A DNA stretch of 64,000 bases from positions 1 to 64,000 of the forward strand of contig NZ_JAMWEL010000004.1 of NCBI RefSeq assembly GCF_024509555.1, written 5' to 3'. The DNA is from Streptococcus suis. GTDB lineage: Bacteria; Bacillota; Bacilli; Lactobacillales; Streptococcaceae. Shown in pieces: positions 13,639 through 23,430 of this stretch (position 1 is its first letter; each line of letters begins with the position of its first letter). The notes under the pieces are model-generated. The model made no database searches and had not been told where the DNA came from. It saw only the letters and a program-made list of their open reading frames with translations. The translations under genes and the position numbers were made by a program.

Positions 13639-13710
13639 GTACAAGTCAAGGAGCTGCAGGTTATAGTGAAATTAGGTAAATTGGGTTAATGATTCAATAA
13701 GGGAAAAACA
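13639..13710. repeat. Degenerate copy of a dispersed intergenic element (GAGCTGCAGG type)
   Basis: The stretch from agtacaagtcaaggagctgcagg to about 13710 aligns by eye with the stem-loop element inside the ABC-F leader at about 45827-45893 (agtactaggcaacgagctgcagg...). This copy is more diverged. It lies between the adhesin terminator and the protease promoter and encodes nothing. Confidence 0.5.
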
Positions 13711-13737
13711 AACTGTCTATACTATAAAGACTTGAAT

Positions 13738-13815
13738 TAGGAAAGGATAACTTTGACAGATAGCGCTAGAAATCCGATTCTAAAATAGTTTTAGAGTTCT
13801 TCAATTTTTAAACTA
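13738..13815. repeat. Dispersed repeat with GGATAACTTTG core, copy 1
   Basis: The 18 bases TAGGAAAGGATAACTTTG (13738-13755) recur exactly at 28733-28750. Weaker similarity continues for about 55 bp on the right side of both copies (GATAG, then a TAG-TTC-TCAATTTT stretch). No coding potential is seen. It could be the remnant of a small mobile or repeated element. The rest of the gap to 14057 is AT-rich with no recognised gene. Confidence 0.4.
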
Positions 13816-14057
13816 CTACCATCTGATTCAGCTCGTTTGATGTTTTTAGACAAATAATCCATATCATTATAGTTCACAATAAATTAGAGTGGTAGGACGC
13901 AATGGTTGATTCAAAATGTGGACAGCCATGATCGTTTTTTAAAATTAAGAGGAATATATTTTCTTTGTTCGATAACTTATAAAAATAAGGTGTGCTGTAT
14001 ACGTTTACAAAATGAGTCGGAAATTGGTTAAAATGCGTGGTTTCTACTAGATTTAAC

Positions 14058-14086
14058 TTGATTTTTTCTTCCAAAAAATATATGAT
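14058..14086 (+). promoter_or_regulatory. Probable promoter of the M26 protease gene
   Basis: TTGATT (14058-14063) and TATGAT (14081-14086) are spaced by 17 nt. Initiation would fall near 14093, about 25 nt before the chosen ATG, with the AAGGAG ribosome binding site at 14105-14110 in between. Confidence 0.5.
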
Positions 14087-14117
14087 TAATATAATGACAT
14101 ACACAAGGAGAAAGAAT

Positions 14118-17100
14118 ATGAGTTCATCACATTCTCGTGAAAAGGTGCAACGTTTTTCCTTCCGCAAAACAGGTGTGGGCTTGGTTTCAGCGACTATAGC
14201 TAGTTTGTTCCTGTCTTTGGGATTGATGAATGCACCACAGGTACAGGCTCAGGCAGAGGCAAAAACGATTGATTTTCGTTATGTGGTAGAATCTGAGTTG
14301 ACAAGTCAGGAGAAGAGCCTATTGGAAAATGGCCTACCTGGCTTGGTGGAGAAAGAAGATCAGGTGTATTATTTGGTCTATCGTGCGAATAAGCCTGAGG
14401 GACAGTTGCCAAAAACTGGCGATATGAGGCTTAATGCGGTATTGGCAGTAACAGGTGCTTCCCTATTAGTTGTTGCTATTCGTAAGCGAAAAACAGGTGG
14501 CAAAGAATGGTTGGGAGTATTTCTCCTAACGGCCACAGGTGCAAGTCTATTAGCTCCATCAGTTATGGCTATTAGTAACCAGGTATTGGCACAATACAAT
14601 CAAAGCTTGACACTTTCTGTTGGTGATCAGTTGCCAAAACCGTTGGATATCTCAGGCTATACTTATTTGGGCTATATTAAAGAAAAAGCCCAGCCTGAAT
14701 CAGGAAAAGAAGCTCTGCCTGCCTCTACTGAACTAGATAAATCTGAGTCAAATATAGAAACTGGCAAAGATGTGTCTAGTAGCTCTGCAATTGCTCCTGA
14801 AAAAGAAGGAACTGCTTCAAATGGTGAGCTAGTGGAGAATAATGGCTCCAATCAGACCAATATTGACGGAGCGTCAGGTGAAGAGCAGGCCTTGATAACG
14901 GCAGTTTCTGAGGTAGCTCCACTTGCAGAGGAAAAACCACGTCTTTCAGTTGAAGTGAAAGAAAGCGTTGAAGAGCAGTTTACTGAAGTGCCGACTAAGG
15001 TTGTTGAAACAGAGGAGTTATTAGTCGGCGAAACCAAGGTTGTGGAAGGTAAAGCAGGCCTTATTCGTGTGACTTATGAGGATGTTTTTGTAGAAGGGCA
15101 ACTCATTTCCAGAAAAGAGCTGAAGCGTGAGGAGGTTGAACCAGTCAGCACGGTTGTTTATAAAGGAACTAAAGTAGCTGAGGTGAACCAACCAACAGAG
15201 CCAGCGACACCGACTCTTCCAGATTCAGGTTCTGCGACCACTCCAGGGGAAAGTGGTACTCCGATTACCCCAACGACTCCAGTGGAACCAACCACTCCAG
15301 ATACAGGCGGCACAACTACCCCAGAACAACCGGAAGAAACTACTGAGCCAACTCCTCCATCGGATGCACCAGTTCCAGATACAGGCGGAACGACCACACC
15401 AGTTCAGCCAGAGGAAAATCCACAACCAACTACTCCAGTGGAACCAACCACTCCAGATACAGGCGGTACAACTACCCCAGAACAACCGGAAGAAACTACT
15501 GAGCCAACGCAACAAACGGAGTCAACCACCCCAGATACAGGCGGCACAACTACCCCAGAACAACCGGAAGAAACTACTGAGCCAACGCAACCAACGGAGT
15601 CAACCACTCCAGATACAGGTGGCACAAGCACCCCAGTTCATCCGGAAGAAACTTCAGAGCCAACGCAACCAACGGAGTCAACCGCTCCAGACACAGGCGG
15701 TACAACTACCCCAGAACATCCGGAAGAAACTTCAGAGCCAACGCAACCAACGGAGTCAACCACTCCAGATACAGGTAGCACAAGCACCCCAGAACAACCG
15801 GAAGAAACTCCTGCACCAACGCAACCAACGGAGTCAACCACTCCAGATACGGGCGGAACGACCACACCAGTTCATCCGGAAGAAAATCCACAGCCACCGA
15901 CTCCAGTTGAAACTCATGAAGATATCACAATCAAAGAAGATCTTGACTTTAAGACAGTCGAACAAGCTAATGACCAGTTACTTTATGGTGTGAGGGAAGT
16001 CAGCCAGGAAGGTAAAAAAGGTAGTATAGAAACTCTTGTCAGAGTCTATAAACGAGACGGCGTGGAAGTCAGACGTGAGACCATTTCACGGAAAGTAACA
16101 CCAGCTAAAGACCATATTGTCCAGGTAGGGACACGTGTTGTAACAGAAGTACCAAAAGAAAACATCAAGCACAGTCTACCTAGTCTAACTATTGAGACAA
16201 CAGAATCAGAACGTACAGAAGAAATCAATTTCACTATTGAAGAAGTGCCGACTTCAAACCTACCTGCAGGGCAAACTCGTATCACTCGTCAAGGAGTGAA
16301 AGGTGAGAAGAAATTCGTAACCAAGATTTATAAGATCAATGGACAGGTTATTAAAAGAGTAGAAGAAGAACCGGTCATTACTAAAGAGCCGACTTCTCAA
16401 ATTGTGGAAGTTGGTAGAAGACAGGGAACTGTACCGAGCTTGAGAATGACAAATCTGGTCACAAATCCAGACAGTCGTAGTGCAACTGTTAGCTATGCTC
16501 TATCGGATGAAACAAGAACCTATCAATCCGCTCTAGCTATTCTCTACAAGGGAGATACTGAAGTTGGTCAGTATGCAATTTCTGATGTCAACCAAGGATT
16601 AGTCTTGACAAATCTGGATTACTATACAGACTACCGAATCAAGACCAAGCTTATCTATAATCTGGGACAAGGCAACCAGGAAAAAATCGAAGATGATGTT
16701 CGGAATTTCCGCTTAGATTATAAGAAGATTGAAATCAAGGATATTGATGCAGTTGAGTTATATAGCTTGGAAGACCAACGCTATCGCCGTTACCTAACCT
16801 TGAAAGACAGACCGACCAATCTTGACAATTATTTTGTGAAGATCAAATCAGATCGCTTCAAGGAAATCTTGCTTCCAGTAACTAAGGCAGAAGAAGTCAC
16901 TGATAATGGAAAAATCAAATATAAATTGACGGCTTCCGTTGATCAATTGGTACAGGATTCAGCCACAGGCTACCAACCAAACTTCACCTTCTATATTGAT
17001 AAGCAAGTACCGACACAAAATGGTGTTTATACTTCCTTTAAAGAATTGGTTGAAGCTATTCAAAATAATCCTAATGGTGAATATGTCTTGGGTGCGGATA

Positions 17101-20100
17101 TGACAGCTGATGAAATTAGTTTGTCTAGCGATGCAAGTAGCTATGTGACAAATGAATTCCGTGGAAAATTGATCGGTAGTCACAATAATCAATCCTTTGC
17201 TATCCATCACCTTACCAAGCCATTGTTCAATGTCTTGAATGGTGCGACTATTCAAAACCTAGATCTAGTAAACCTCTCTATCAAGACGGACCAAGATAAA
17301 ATTGGTGCCTTGGCTAAGGAGGCAAAAAATGCCAGCATTCAAAATGTAGCAGCCCAAGGTAGTATTATTGCGGCTGGACACATCGGTGGTCTGGTCTATG
17401 AAGCAAGCAATCAAACCAAGATGACCAATGTTTCCTATCAAGGTCAAATCACTGCTACCAGCAATCTTCTTCCTGACTCAAACTTAGGCGGTGTCATCGG
17501 TACAGCGTCAGGTAACGGTACGGTTATTAGTCAAGCCAAGGCAGATATTGATATGAGTCTGTCGGCCCGATTCGGAACCTACCGAACAGGTGGTGTTGCT
17601 GGTATGGTGAAAGAGGGTGCTAGACTTGAAAAAGCCTATGCTAAAGGCCGGATTACCAACCTAAGTAAAGAAGGACAAACCGGTGGAGTGATTGGTTCTA
17701 CTTGGTCAAATGGTTCCGTAAACAATGTTCTCAGTGAAGTTGATGTCATCAACGGACACTTGCTTCATGGCGATGTTAATTATCAGGATGCTAATATCCA
17801 AAATGGTGCAGTTAGCCAATCCGTAAAAGGCAAGCCAGAAAAATGGGCAGCTATTATTTCAAAAGATGCTCTTAGAAATCGCTTGGCCGGTCTAGGACTA
17901 TCTAGTACGGTAGAAGATAGCTTGACAAAAGCAGGCGGAAATCGCTATTCAGTTGACTACAGAACCCTATCTAGTGCGAGCCAAGGCAGAGATGTGACCT
18001 ATGCGAATATGGAAAAACTCCTACCATTCTATAACAAGGAGTTCCTTGTCCAAGCAGCCAAGGCTATCCCAACTGATCACAAGTTGGCTCAAACAGCCTT
18101 GATCGACGTGGTTCCGATGGTAAATGATAGGATTGTCACAGATTTACATACTGATAAGACAGCTATTAATCGCCTTATGCTCCACTTTGCCGACAATAAG
18201 GTTGAATATGTGAACTTGAACTATGTCGGGGACTTTACAAATTCGGCTATTGCAGAATACAAACTGACTGGTACTGATATCCTCTACACACCAGAGTCCT
18301 TTGTAAGCAATCATTCGACAACAGCCTTGACAAATCTGATTCAAGAATTATCCGCTATTCAATTTAATTCATCAGGCGTAGAGAGAACCCTGGGAATTGA
18401 AAATCAGCCAACCGTAGGTTATATTCGAGCCAAGGAGGATGAGAATAAGGACAAGGATAGCAAGGAAAAATTGCCGAATGTCAATGACTGGGCTATTGAT
18501 TTGGGTGTGACGACACTGAAAGATACGGATGTTGAACGACCACTTTGGGCACTCTACCTTGAAGATAGCTTCAATACTGTTAAATCAGCTATTGGTGCAC
18601 AATTGGTTAAATTATTAACAGCGGACAAGGCTATTAATTCTGTCGGAAGTTCTGTTCAGAACTATCTTGTTCATAAGATTGCCAACAATAAGGAAGCCTT
18701 ACTCCTCGGTCTTGCCTACCTCAATCGCTGGTATAACATCAACTATGATTCCATTAATGTTAAAGACCTCTCAATTTTCAAACTAGACTTCTTTGGTAAT
18801 CAAGAGGCATCCGCCTTAGATACGATTATTGAACTTGGTAAGTCAGGTTATGATAATCTTCGACCACGTAACAACGTGACAACTTTTGCCGGATTCTTGA
18901 AAGATGCTAAGAAAAAATCAGATTTGTTCAATTATTTGGAATCCTACCGCTCACTCTTCCTACCGACCAAGTCAAATAACCAATGGTTACGTGATAATAC
19001 CAAGGCTAAGATTGTGGAAGTCAAATCTACCATTCCAGAAGTGGCTACCAAACAAGAGAATGCCACTCCAGATAGCAAGTATAGTCTGGGCGTCTACGAC
19101 CGAATCTCTAGTCCAAATTGGAATTATCGCAATATGCTCTTGCCTCTTCTGACTTTACCAGATCAAAGTATCTATCTACTTTCTACAATGGCAACATTGA
19201 CAGTAGGTTCACTTGATCGTTACCGTAATGCTGAAGAGGCTAAAGGACGAGATATTAGTGAGTACATGGATGAAAAATTAGCTACGGGTGCTAAGTGGCA
19301 AGGAACCTTCTTTGACACCTGGTACAGACTCTTGGATGAGACCAACAGAGAGAAACTCTTCCAAAGCTTCCCAAACTTTGAAGGATATTGGTTCGGTAAG
19401 CCAAATCATTGGGCGACCTTGGCAGATACACAATATAACTCTATTCGCGACTTCTACGGTCCTGTTGGAAAATGGGCACAATACTTTGGTTCCGCTGCCT
19501 ATGCGACTGGTGTCTATACTCAATTTGAGGATTCACGCGTATTGGATCAATATGGTTCTTCTGTATTTACTCATGAAATGGTACATAATTTCGATAGCAA
19601 TATCTTCTTCAAGGGGTATGGTCGCCGACAAGGACAGCTAGCAGAATTCTTTGCACAGGGTATGCTACAAAACCCAACAGCAGTCACTCAGCCAATCATT
19701 GGTATCAATATGATGTTTACTGGAAATGTCGATGATAGTCACCGTTATCATGCTGCCAATCCGTTGGAACGTTACCGGTCAGAGGAAGATTTGAACACAT
19801 ATTCTAGACAGATGTTTGATGCTATCTATCTGTTAGATTATTTAGAAGCAGATTCTGTTCTGAAACAAAATGATAAAACCAAGATGGATTGGTTCCGCAA
19901 GATTGGTAACTGGTATAAAACAGAAGGTGGTAGAACCTCTGTTCATGCAGGAAATAATCTGCAAATGCTCACTGGTGATGAAGTGGGCAGCCTGAAAACT
20001 CTAGATGATTTGATTGAAAAGAATATCATCAATGCACGGAATTATGTGAACGCTAGAAACCTATCAAATCCTTCCATTCAACTCGAACATAATGGCTACT

Positions 20101-20657
20101 ACAATATCAGCATGATGTCACCAATTTATGCGAGTCTCCATAATCCAGAAGGTTCACCAGGTGACCTTATGTTCAGACGGATGGCCTTCGAGTTACTAGC
20201 TGAAAAAGGCTACACAGATGGGTTCTTACCATATGTATCGAGTCAATTAGGACCACAAGCCTTCCAAGAAGGTGAGAAAATCTATGATAACTGGTTTGGT
20301 AGAGAAGTTGGGAAAGTGACCGACAATCGTGTCTTTGCACATATTTTTGATAGTGAATACAAGGATTGGGCAGACTTCAAGAAAGCCATGTACCAACGAC
20401 GTATTGATCAGAAAGATAATTTGATCGACTTCACTATACAGTATCAATCAGGTGTCCTAAATTCAGCTAATACCATTCGTATTACTAGCTTCAAGCAGTT
20501 GCAAGACTTAATGGATGAAGCTGTTCGTTATGATGCACAATACATGACAAAAGTATTGTCAGATCCGAGAACAAGTATGGTCAACCATCTGAAAGAGCGG
20601 ATATACAATGCTCTCTTACGGACGACCAACGACTTTAGAACGTCCATTTTCAAATAA
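14118..20657 (+). CDS. M26-family zinc metalloprotease (IgA1 protease / Zmp-like) with N-terminal sorting signal
   Basis: A secreted, surface-attached zinc endopeptidase of 2179 residues. The ATG at 14118 is preferred because AAGGAG lies 7 nt upstream; an in-frame GTG at 14037 has no such site and lies upstream of the predicted transcript. The start has a YSIRK-like export signal (RFSFRKTGVGLVSA). LPKTG follows at residues 97-101, then two hydrophobic segments, the N-terminal anchor layout typical of streptococcal M26 proteases. G5-like domains lie near residues 295-355 and 600-780, with a Pro/Thr-rich repeat region (about 357-599) between them. The catalytic motif HEMVH is at 1819-1823 with the third zinc ligand Glu1843 in AEFFAQG. 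Family members cleave IgA1 or other host glycoproteins; the substrate here cannot be read from sequence. ZmpB/ZmpC or IgA1 protease are all possible labels. Confidence 0.93.
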   Translation: MSSSHSREKVQRFSFRKTGVGLVSATIASLFLSLGLMNAPQVQAQAEAKTIDFRYVVESELTSQEKSLLENGLPGLVEKEDQVYYLVYRANKPEGQLPKTGDMRLNAVLAVTGASLLVVAIRKRKTGGKEWLGVFLLTATGASLLAPSVMAISNQVLAQYNQSLTLSVGDQLPKPLDISGYTYLGYIKEKAQPESGKEALPASTELDKSESNIETGKDVSSSSAIAPEKEGTASNGELVENNGSNQTNIDGASGEEQALITAVSEVAPLAEEKPRLSVEVKESVEEQFTEVPTKVVETEELLVGETKVVEGKAGLIRVTYEDVFVEGQLISRKELKREEVEPVSTVVYKGTKVAEVNQPTEPATPTLPDSGSATTPGESGTPITPTTPVEPTTPDTGGTTTPEQPEETTEPTPPSDAPVPDTGGTTTPVQPEENPQPTTPVEPTTPDTGGTTTPEQPEETTEPTQQTESTTPDTGGTTTPEQPEETTEPTQPTESTTPDTGGTSTPVHPEETSEPTQPTESTAPDTGGTTTPEHPEETSEPTQPTESTTPDTGSTSTPEQPEETPAPTQPTESTTPDTGGTTTPVHPEENPQPPTPVETHEDITIKEDLDFKTVEQANDQLLYGVREVSQEGKKGSIETLVRVYKRDGVEVRRETISRKVTPAKDHIVQVGTRVVTEVPKENIKHSLPSLTIETTESERTEEINFTIEEVPTSNLPAGQTRITRQGVKGEKKFVTKIYKINGQVIKRVEEEPVITKEPTSQIVEVGRRQGTVPSLRMTNLVTNPDSRSATVSYALSDETRTYQSALAILYKGDTEVGQYAISDVNQGLVLTNLDYYTDYRIKTKLIYNLGQGNQEKIEDDVRNFRLDYKKIEIKDIDAVELYSLEDQRYRRYLTLKDRPTNLDNYFVKIKSDRFKEILLPVTKAEEVTDNGKIKYKLTASVDQLVQDSATGYQPNFTFYIDKQVPTQNGVYTSFKELVEAIQNNPNGEYVLGADMTADEISLSSDASSYVTNEFRGKLIGSHNNQSFAIHHLTKPLFNVLNGATIQNLDLVNLSIKTDQDKIGALAKEAKNASIQNVAAQGSIIAAGHIGGLVYEASNQTKMTNVSYQGQITATSNLLPDSNLGGVIGTASGNGTVISQAKADIDMSLSARFGTYRTGGVAGMVKEGARLEKAYAKGRITNLSKEGQTGGVIGSTWSNGSVNNVLSEVDVINGHLLHGDVNYQDANIQNGAVSQSVKGKPEKWAAIISKDALRNRLAGLGLSSTVEDSLTKAGGNRYSVDYRTLSSASQGRDVTYANMEKLLPFYNKEFLVQAAKAIPTDHKLAQTALIDVVPMVNDRIVTDLHTDKTAINRLMLHFADNKVEYVNLNYVGDFTNSAIAEYKLTGTDILYTPESFVSNHSTTALTNLIQELSAIQFNSSGVERTLGIENQPTVGYIRAKEDENKDKDSKEKLPNVNDWAIDLGVTTLKDTDVERPLWALYLEDSFNTVKSAIGAQLVKLLTADKAINSVGSSVQNYLVHKIANNKEALLLGLAYLNRWYNINYDSINVKDLSIFKLDFFGNQEASALDTIIELGKSGYDNLRPRNNVTTFAGFLKDAKKKSDLFNYLESYRSLFLPTKSNNQWLRDNTKAKIVEVKSTIPEVATKQENATPDSKYSLGVYDRISSPNWNYRNMLLPLLTLPDQSIYLLSTMATLTVGSLDRYRNAEEAKGRDISEYMDEKLATGAKWQGTFFDTWYRLLDETNREKLFQSFPNFEGYWFGKPNHWATLADTQYNSIRDFYGPVGKWAQYFGSAAYATGVYTQFEDSRVLDQYGSSVFTHEMVHNFDSNIFFKGYGRRQGQLAEFFAQGMLQNPTAVTQPIIGINMMFTGNVDDSHRYHAANPLERYRSEEDLNTYSRQMFDAIYLLDYLEADSVLKQNDKTKMDWFRKIGNWYKTEGGRTSVHAGNNLQMLTGDEVGSLKTLDDLIEKNIINARNYVNARNLSNPSIQLEHNGYYNISMMSPIYASLHNPEGSPGDLMFRRMAFELLAEKGYTDGFLPYVSSQLGPQAFQEGEKIYDNWFGREVGKVTDNRVFAHIFDSEYKDWADFKKAMYQRRIDQKDNLIDFTIQYQSGVLNSANTIRITSFKQLQDLMDEAVRYDAQYMTKVLSDPRTSMVNHLKERIYNALLRTTNDFRTSIFK
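15293..15905 (+). repeat. In-gene Pro/Thr-rich 78-bp repeats of the M26 protease
   Basis: Eight PDTGG/PDTGS blocks are separated by segments such as TTTPEQPEETTEPTQPTEST, giving a 26-residue (78-bp) basic unit with length variants. This is a cell-wall-spanning linker between the anchor and the catalytic domain. Near-identical DNA units suggest copy number can change by recombination. Confidence 0.85.
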
Positions 20658-20669
20658 AGGAAACACTTC

Positions 20670-20702
20670 CTCTTCCCTAAAAAGAAGGGGGAGTTTTCTT
20701 TC
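20670..20702 (+). terminator. Terminator after the M26 protease
   Basis: Stem of about 7 bp (ctcttcc / gggggag with two G-T pairs) followed by TTTTCTTTC, beginning 13 nt after the stop codon. Confidence 0.6.
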
Positions 20703-20767
20703 AAATGAAAAAGAGTGAGATTTTATATGGGGAGTAGGATAGTTTTTCCAACATTCCACCCCATCCA

Positions 20768-20776
20768 TGCTATAAT
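20768..20776 (+). promoter_or_regulatory. Extended -10 promoter of polA, predicting a leaderless mRNA
   Basis: TGC-TATAAT at 20768-20776 is an extended -10 element. Six nucleotides separate it from the ATG at 20783, so the usual start point (7 nt after the hexamer) coincides with the A of the start codon. No Shine-Dalgarno sequence precedes the ATG. Confidence 0.6.
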
Positions 20777-20782
20777 AGAAAC

Positions 20783-23419
20783 ATGAAAAAAAATAAATTA
20801 TTACTCATCGATGGCTCTTCGGTAGCCTTCCGTGCCTTCTTTGCACTTTATAATCAAATTGACCGCTTCAAGAACGCCAATGGTCTGCATACCAACGCCA
20901 TTTACGGCTTCAACCTCATGCTGGACCACATGATGAAGCGGATTGAGCCGACCCACATTCTCGTTGCTTTTGACGCAGGCAAGACAACCTTCCGTACTGA
21001 GATGTACGCCGATTACAAGGCAGGTCGTGCCAAGACACCCGACGAGTTCCGCGAGCAGTTTCCCTTCATTCGTCAGATGCTGGATGCTATGGGGGTCAAG
21101 CATTATGAGCTAGCTCAGTACGAGGCAGACGATATTATCGGTACCTTGGACAAAATGGCAGAGCGGACAGACATCCCTTTCGATGTGACCATTGTCAGCG
21201 GTGACAAGGACTTGATCCAGCTGACAGACGAGAACACCGTAGTTGAGATTTCCAAGAAAGGTGTCGCCGAATTCGAAGAATTTACCCCAGCCTACCTCAT
21301 GGAAAAAATGGGTATCACTCCCACTCAGTTTATCGACCTCAAAGCACTCATGGGTGATAAATCCGATAACATCCCTGGCGTGACCAAAATCGGTGAAAAG
21401 ACAGGCCTCAAACTTCTGACAGAATTCGGGTCACTGGATGGCATTTACGAAAACATCGACAGTATGAAGGCTTCAAAGATGAAGGAAAACTTGATTGCTG
21501 ACAAGGAACAAGCATTTCTTTCTCGAATCCTTGCCACCATCGACACAAATGCTCCAATCGAAATTGGACTAGATGATATTGTTTACCAAGGTCCAAAACT
21601 AGAAGAACTAGGACAATTCTACGATGACATGGGCTTCAAACAGTTGCGGGCTCAATTGGGAACCAGCGCTGAGGAAGAACTTCCTGCAGTCGAGTTTCAA
21701 ACAGTCACCGAATTGACTGAGGACATGCTACACGCAGATCAATTTTTCTATTTTGAAATCTTGGGTGAAAACTACCACCGAGAAGACTTGGTGGGACTAT
21801 CTTGGGGAGACAAGGAGCAGATTTATGTTGGGGGGCCAGAACTCCTCGACAGCCCAATCTTGCGTGACTTCTTAGAAAAACAGCCTGTTAAAACCTATGA
21901 TTTTAAACGTGGTAAAGTTCTTCTAGCCCGTCAGGGCATTGACTTGCCATTAGCGAGCTTTGACAGCCGTTTGGCCAAGTACCTCCTGTCAACAGTCGAA
22001 GACAATGCCATCACCACTATTGCCAACCTCTATGGTCAGACCCGTGTGGTGCCAGACGAGGTGGTCTATGGCAAGGGAGCAAAACTGGCTCTTCCCGAAC
22101 GTGCGGATTTCTTCCCACATCTTGCCAACAAGCTTCAAGTTCTTATCGAAACAGAAGCTCTTATGCTGGAAAAACTGGAAGAAAACCAGCAGGTTTCATT
22201 GCTCTTTGATATGGAATTGCCTCTGGCAAATGTCCTAGCCAAAATGGAAATCACAGGGATTAAGGTTCAAAAAGAAACTCTACAAACCATGCAGGCTGAA
22301 AATGAAGTTTTGATTGAACAGCTGACCAAGGAAATCTACGAGTTGGCAGGTCAGGAATTTAATATCAACTCGCCAAAACAACTGGGAACTATTCTCTTTG
22401 AAGACATGGGCTTGCCTTTGGAATACACCAAGAAAACCAAGACAGGCTACTCAACAGCAGTGGATGTCTTAGAACGGCTTGCTCCAATCGCCCCAGTCGT
22501 ATCCAAGATCTTGGACTACCGCCAGATTACCAAGCTCCAATCAACCTATGTTATCGGCTTGCAGGATGCCATTTTAGAAGACGGCAAGATCCATACTCGT
22601 TATGTACAGGATTTGACCCAAACTGGTCGTCTGTCTTCGACGGACCCCAACCTGCAAAATATCCCTGTTCGTCTGGAACAAGGTCGCTTGATTCGTAAGG
22701 CCTTTGTGCCGTCGCTTGAAGACAGTGTTCTTCTGGCTTCGGATTACTCACAGATTGAATTGCGGGTCTTGGCACATATTTCTAAGGATGAGCATTTGAT
22801 AGAGGCCTTCCAAAAAGGTGTAGATATCCATACCTCGACGGCCATGCGGGTCTTCGGTATTGAAAAGGCTGAAGATGTGACGGCAAATGACCGTCGCAAC
22901 GCCAAGGCAGTTAACTTCGGTGTGGTTTACGGTATCTCAGATTTCGGCTTGTCCAACAACCTGGGCATTACTCGTAAGGAAGCCAAGGACTATATTGATA
23001 CCTACTTTGAGCGTTTCCCTGGAATCAAGAATTATATGGAAACCATTGTCCGTGAAGCGCGAGATAAGGGCTTTGTAGAGACTATCTACAAACGCCGTCG
23101 GGAATTGCCAGAAATAAATTCCCGTAATTTCAATGTCCGCAATTTTGCGGAACGGACAGCTATCAACTCCCCAATTCAAGGATCTGCTGCCGATATTCTC
23201 AAGGTAGCCATGATCAACTTGGACAGGGCCATTGAAGAAGCAGGTTTGTCAACACGGATGCTCCTTCAGGTACACGATGAGATTGTACTTGAAGTACCAA
23301 GAGCAGAATTGGAAACTGTAAAAGCCCTCGTTAAAGAAACAATGGAATCAGCCATCGCCTTGTCAGTCCCATTGATTGCCGATGAAAATGATGGACAGAC
23401 TTGGTATGAAGCCAAATAG
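20783..23419 (+). CDS. polA: DNA polymerase I
   Basis: An 878-residue family A polymerase for Okazaki-fragment processing and repair synthesis. Residues about 1-290 form the 5'-3' exonuclease domain. Residues about 300-480 correspond to the 3'-5' exonuclease fold, which in Gram-positive enzymes is usually degenerate. Residues about 490-878 are the polymerase, with motif A DYSQIELRVLAHIS (catalytic Asp654), motif B RRNAKAVNFGVVYG and motif C QVHDEIVLEV (His831, Asp832, Glu833). Length is normal. No Shine-Dalgarno precedes the ATG, and the -10 box lies only 6 nt away, so translation probably starts on a leaderless transcript. It heads a same-strand group with the next four genes. Confidence 0.98.
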   Translation: MKKNKLLLIDGSSVAFRAFFALYNQIDRFKNANGLHTNAIYGFNLMLDHMMKRIEPTHILVAFDAGKTTFRTEMYADYKAGRAKTPDEFREQFPFIRQMLDAMGVKHYELAQYEADDIIGTLDKMAERTDIPFDVTIVSGDKDLIQLTDENTVVEISKKGVAEFEEFTPAYLMEKMGITPTQFIDLKALMGDKSDNIPGVTKIGEKTGLKLLTEFGSLDGIYENIDSMKASKMKENLIADKEQAFLSRILATIDTNAPIEIGLDDIVYQGPKLEELGQFYDDMGFKQLRAQLGTSAEEELPAVEFQTVTELTEDMLHADQFFYFEILGENYHREDLVGLSWGDKEQIYVGGPELLDSPILRDFLEKQPVKTYDFKRGKVLLARQGIDLPLASFDSRLAKYLLSTVEDNAITTIANLYGQTRVVPDEVVYGKGAKLALPERADFFPHLANKLQVLIETEALMLEKLEENQQVSLLFDMELPLANVLAKMEITGIKVQKETLQTMQAENEVLIEQLTKEIYELAGQEFNINSPKQLGTILFEDMGLPLEYTKKTKTGYSTAVDVLERLAPIAPVVSKILDYRQITKLQSTYVIGLQDAILEDGKIHTRYVQDLTQTGRLSSTDPNLQNIPVRLEQGRLIRKAFVPSLEDSVLLASDYSQIELRVLAHISKDEHLIEAFQKGVDIHTSTAMRVFGIEKAEDVTANDRRNAKAVNFGVVYGISDFGLSNNLGITRKEAKDYIDTYFERFPGIKNYMETIVREARDKGFVETIYKRRRELPEINSRNFNVRNFAERTAINSPIQGSAADILKVAMINLDRAIEEAGLSTRMLLQVHDEIVLEVPRAELETVKALVKETMESAIALSVPLIADENDGQTWYEAK

Positions 23420-23430
23420 AAAGGAATGAC

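Noticed and set aside
14037..14117. Upstream GTG start for the M26 protease
   Set aside because: No ribosome site, it lies before the likely promoter, and it would add 27 residues ahead of a good YSIRK-like signal that has its own AAGGAG.
13874..14167. A 97-codon minus-strand frame before the M26 protease
   Set aside because: It overlaps the start and promoter of the protease, shows no recognisable family, and its hydrophobic content is expected from AT-rich DNA.
15253..15993. A 246-codon Gln/Arg-rich frame inside the protease linker
   Set aside because: Out-of-frame shadow of the Pro/Thr repeats.
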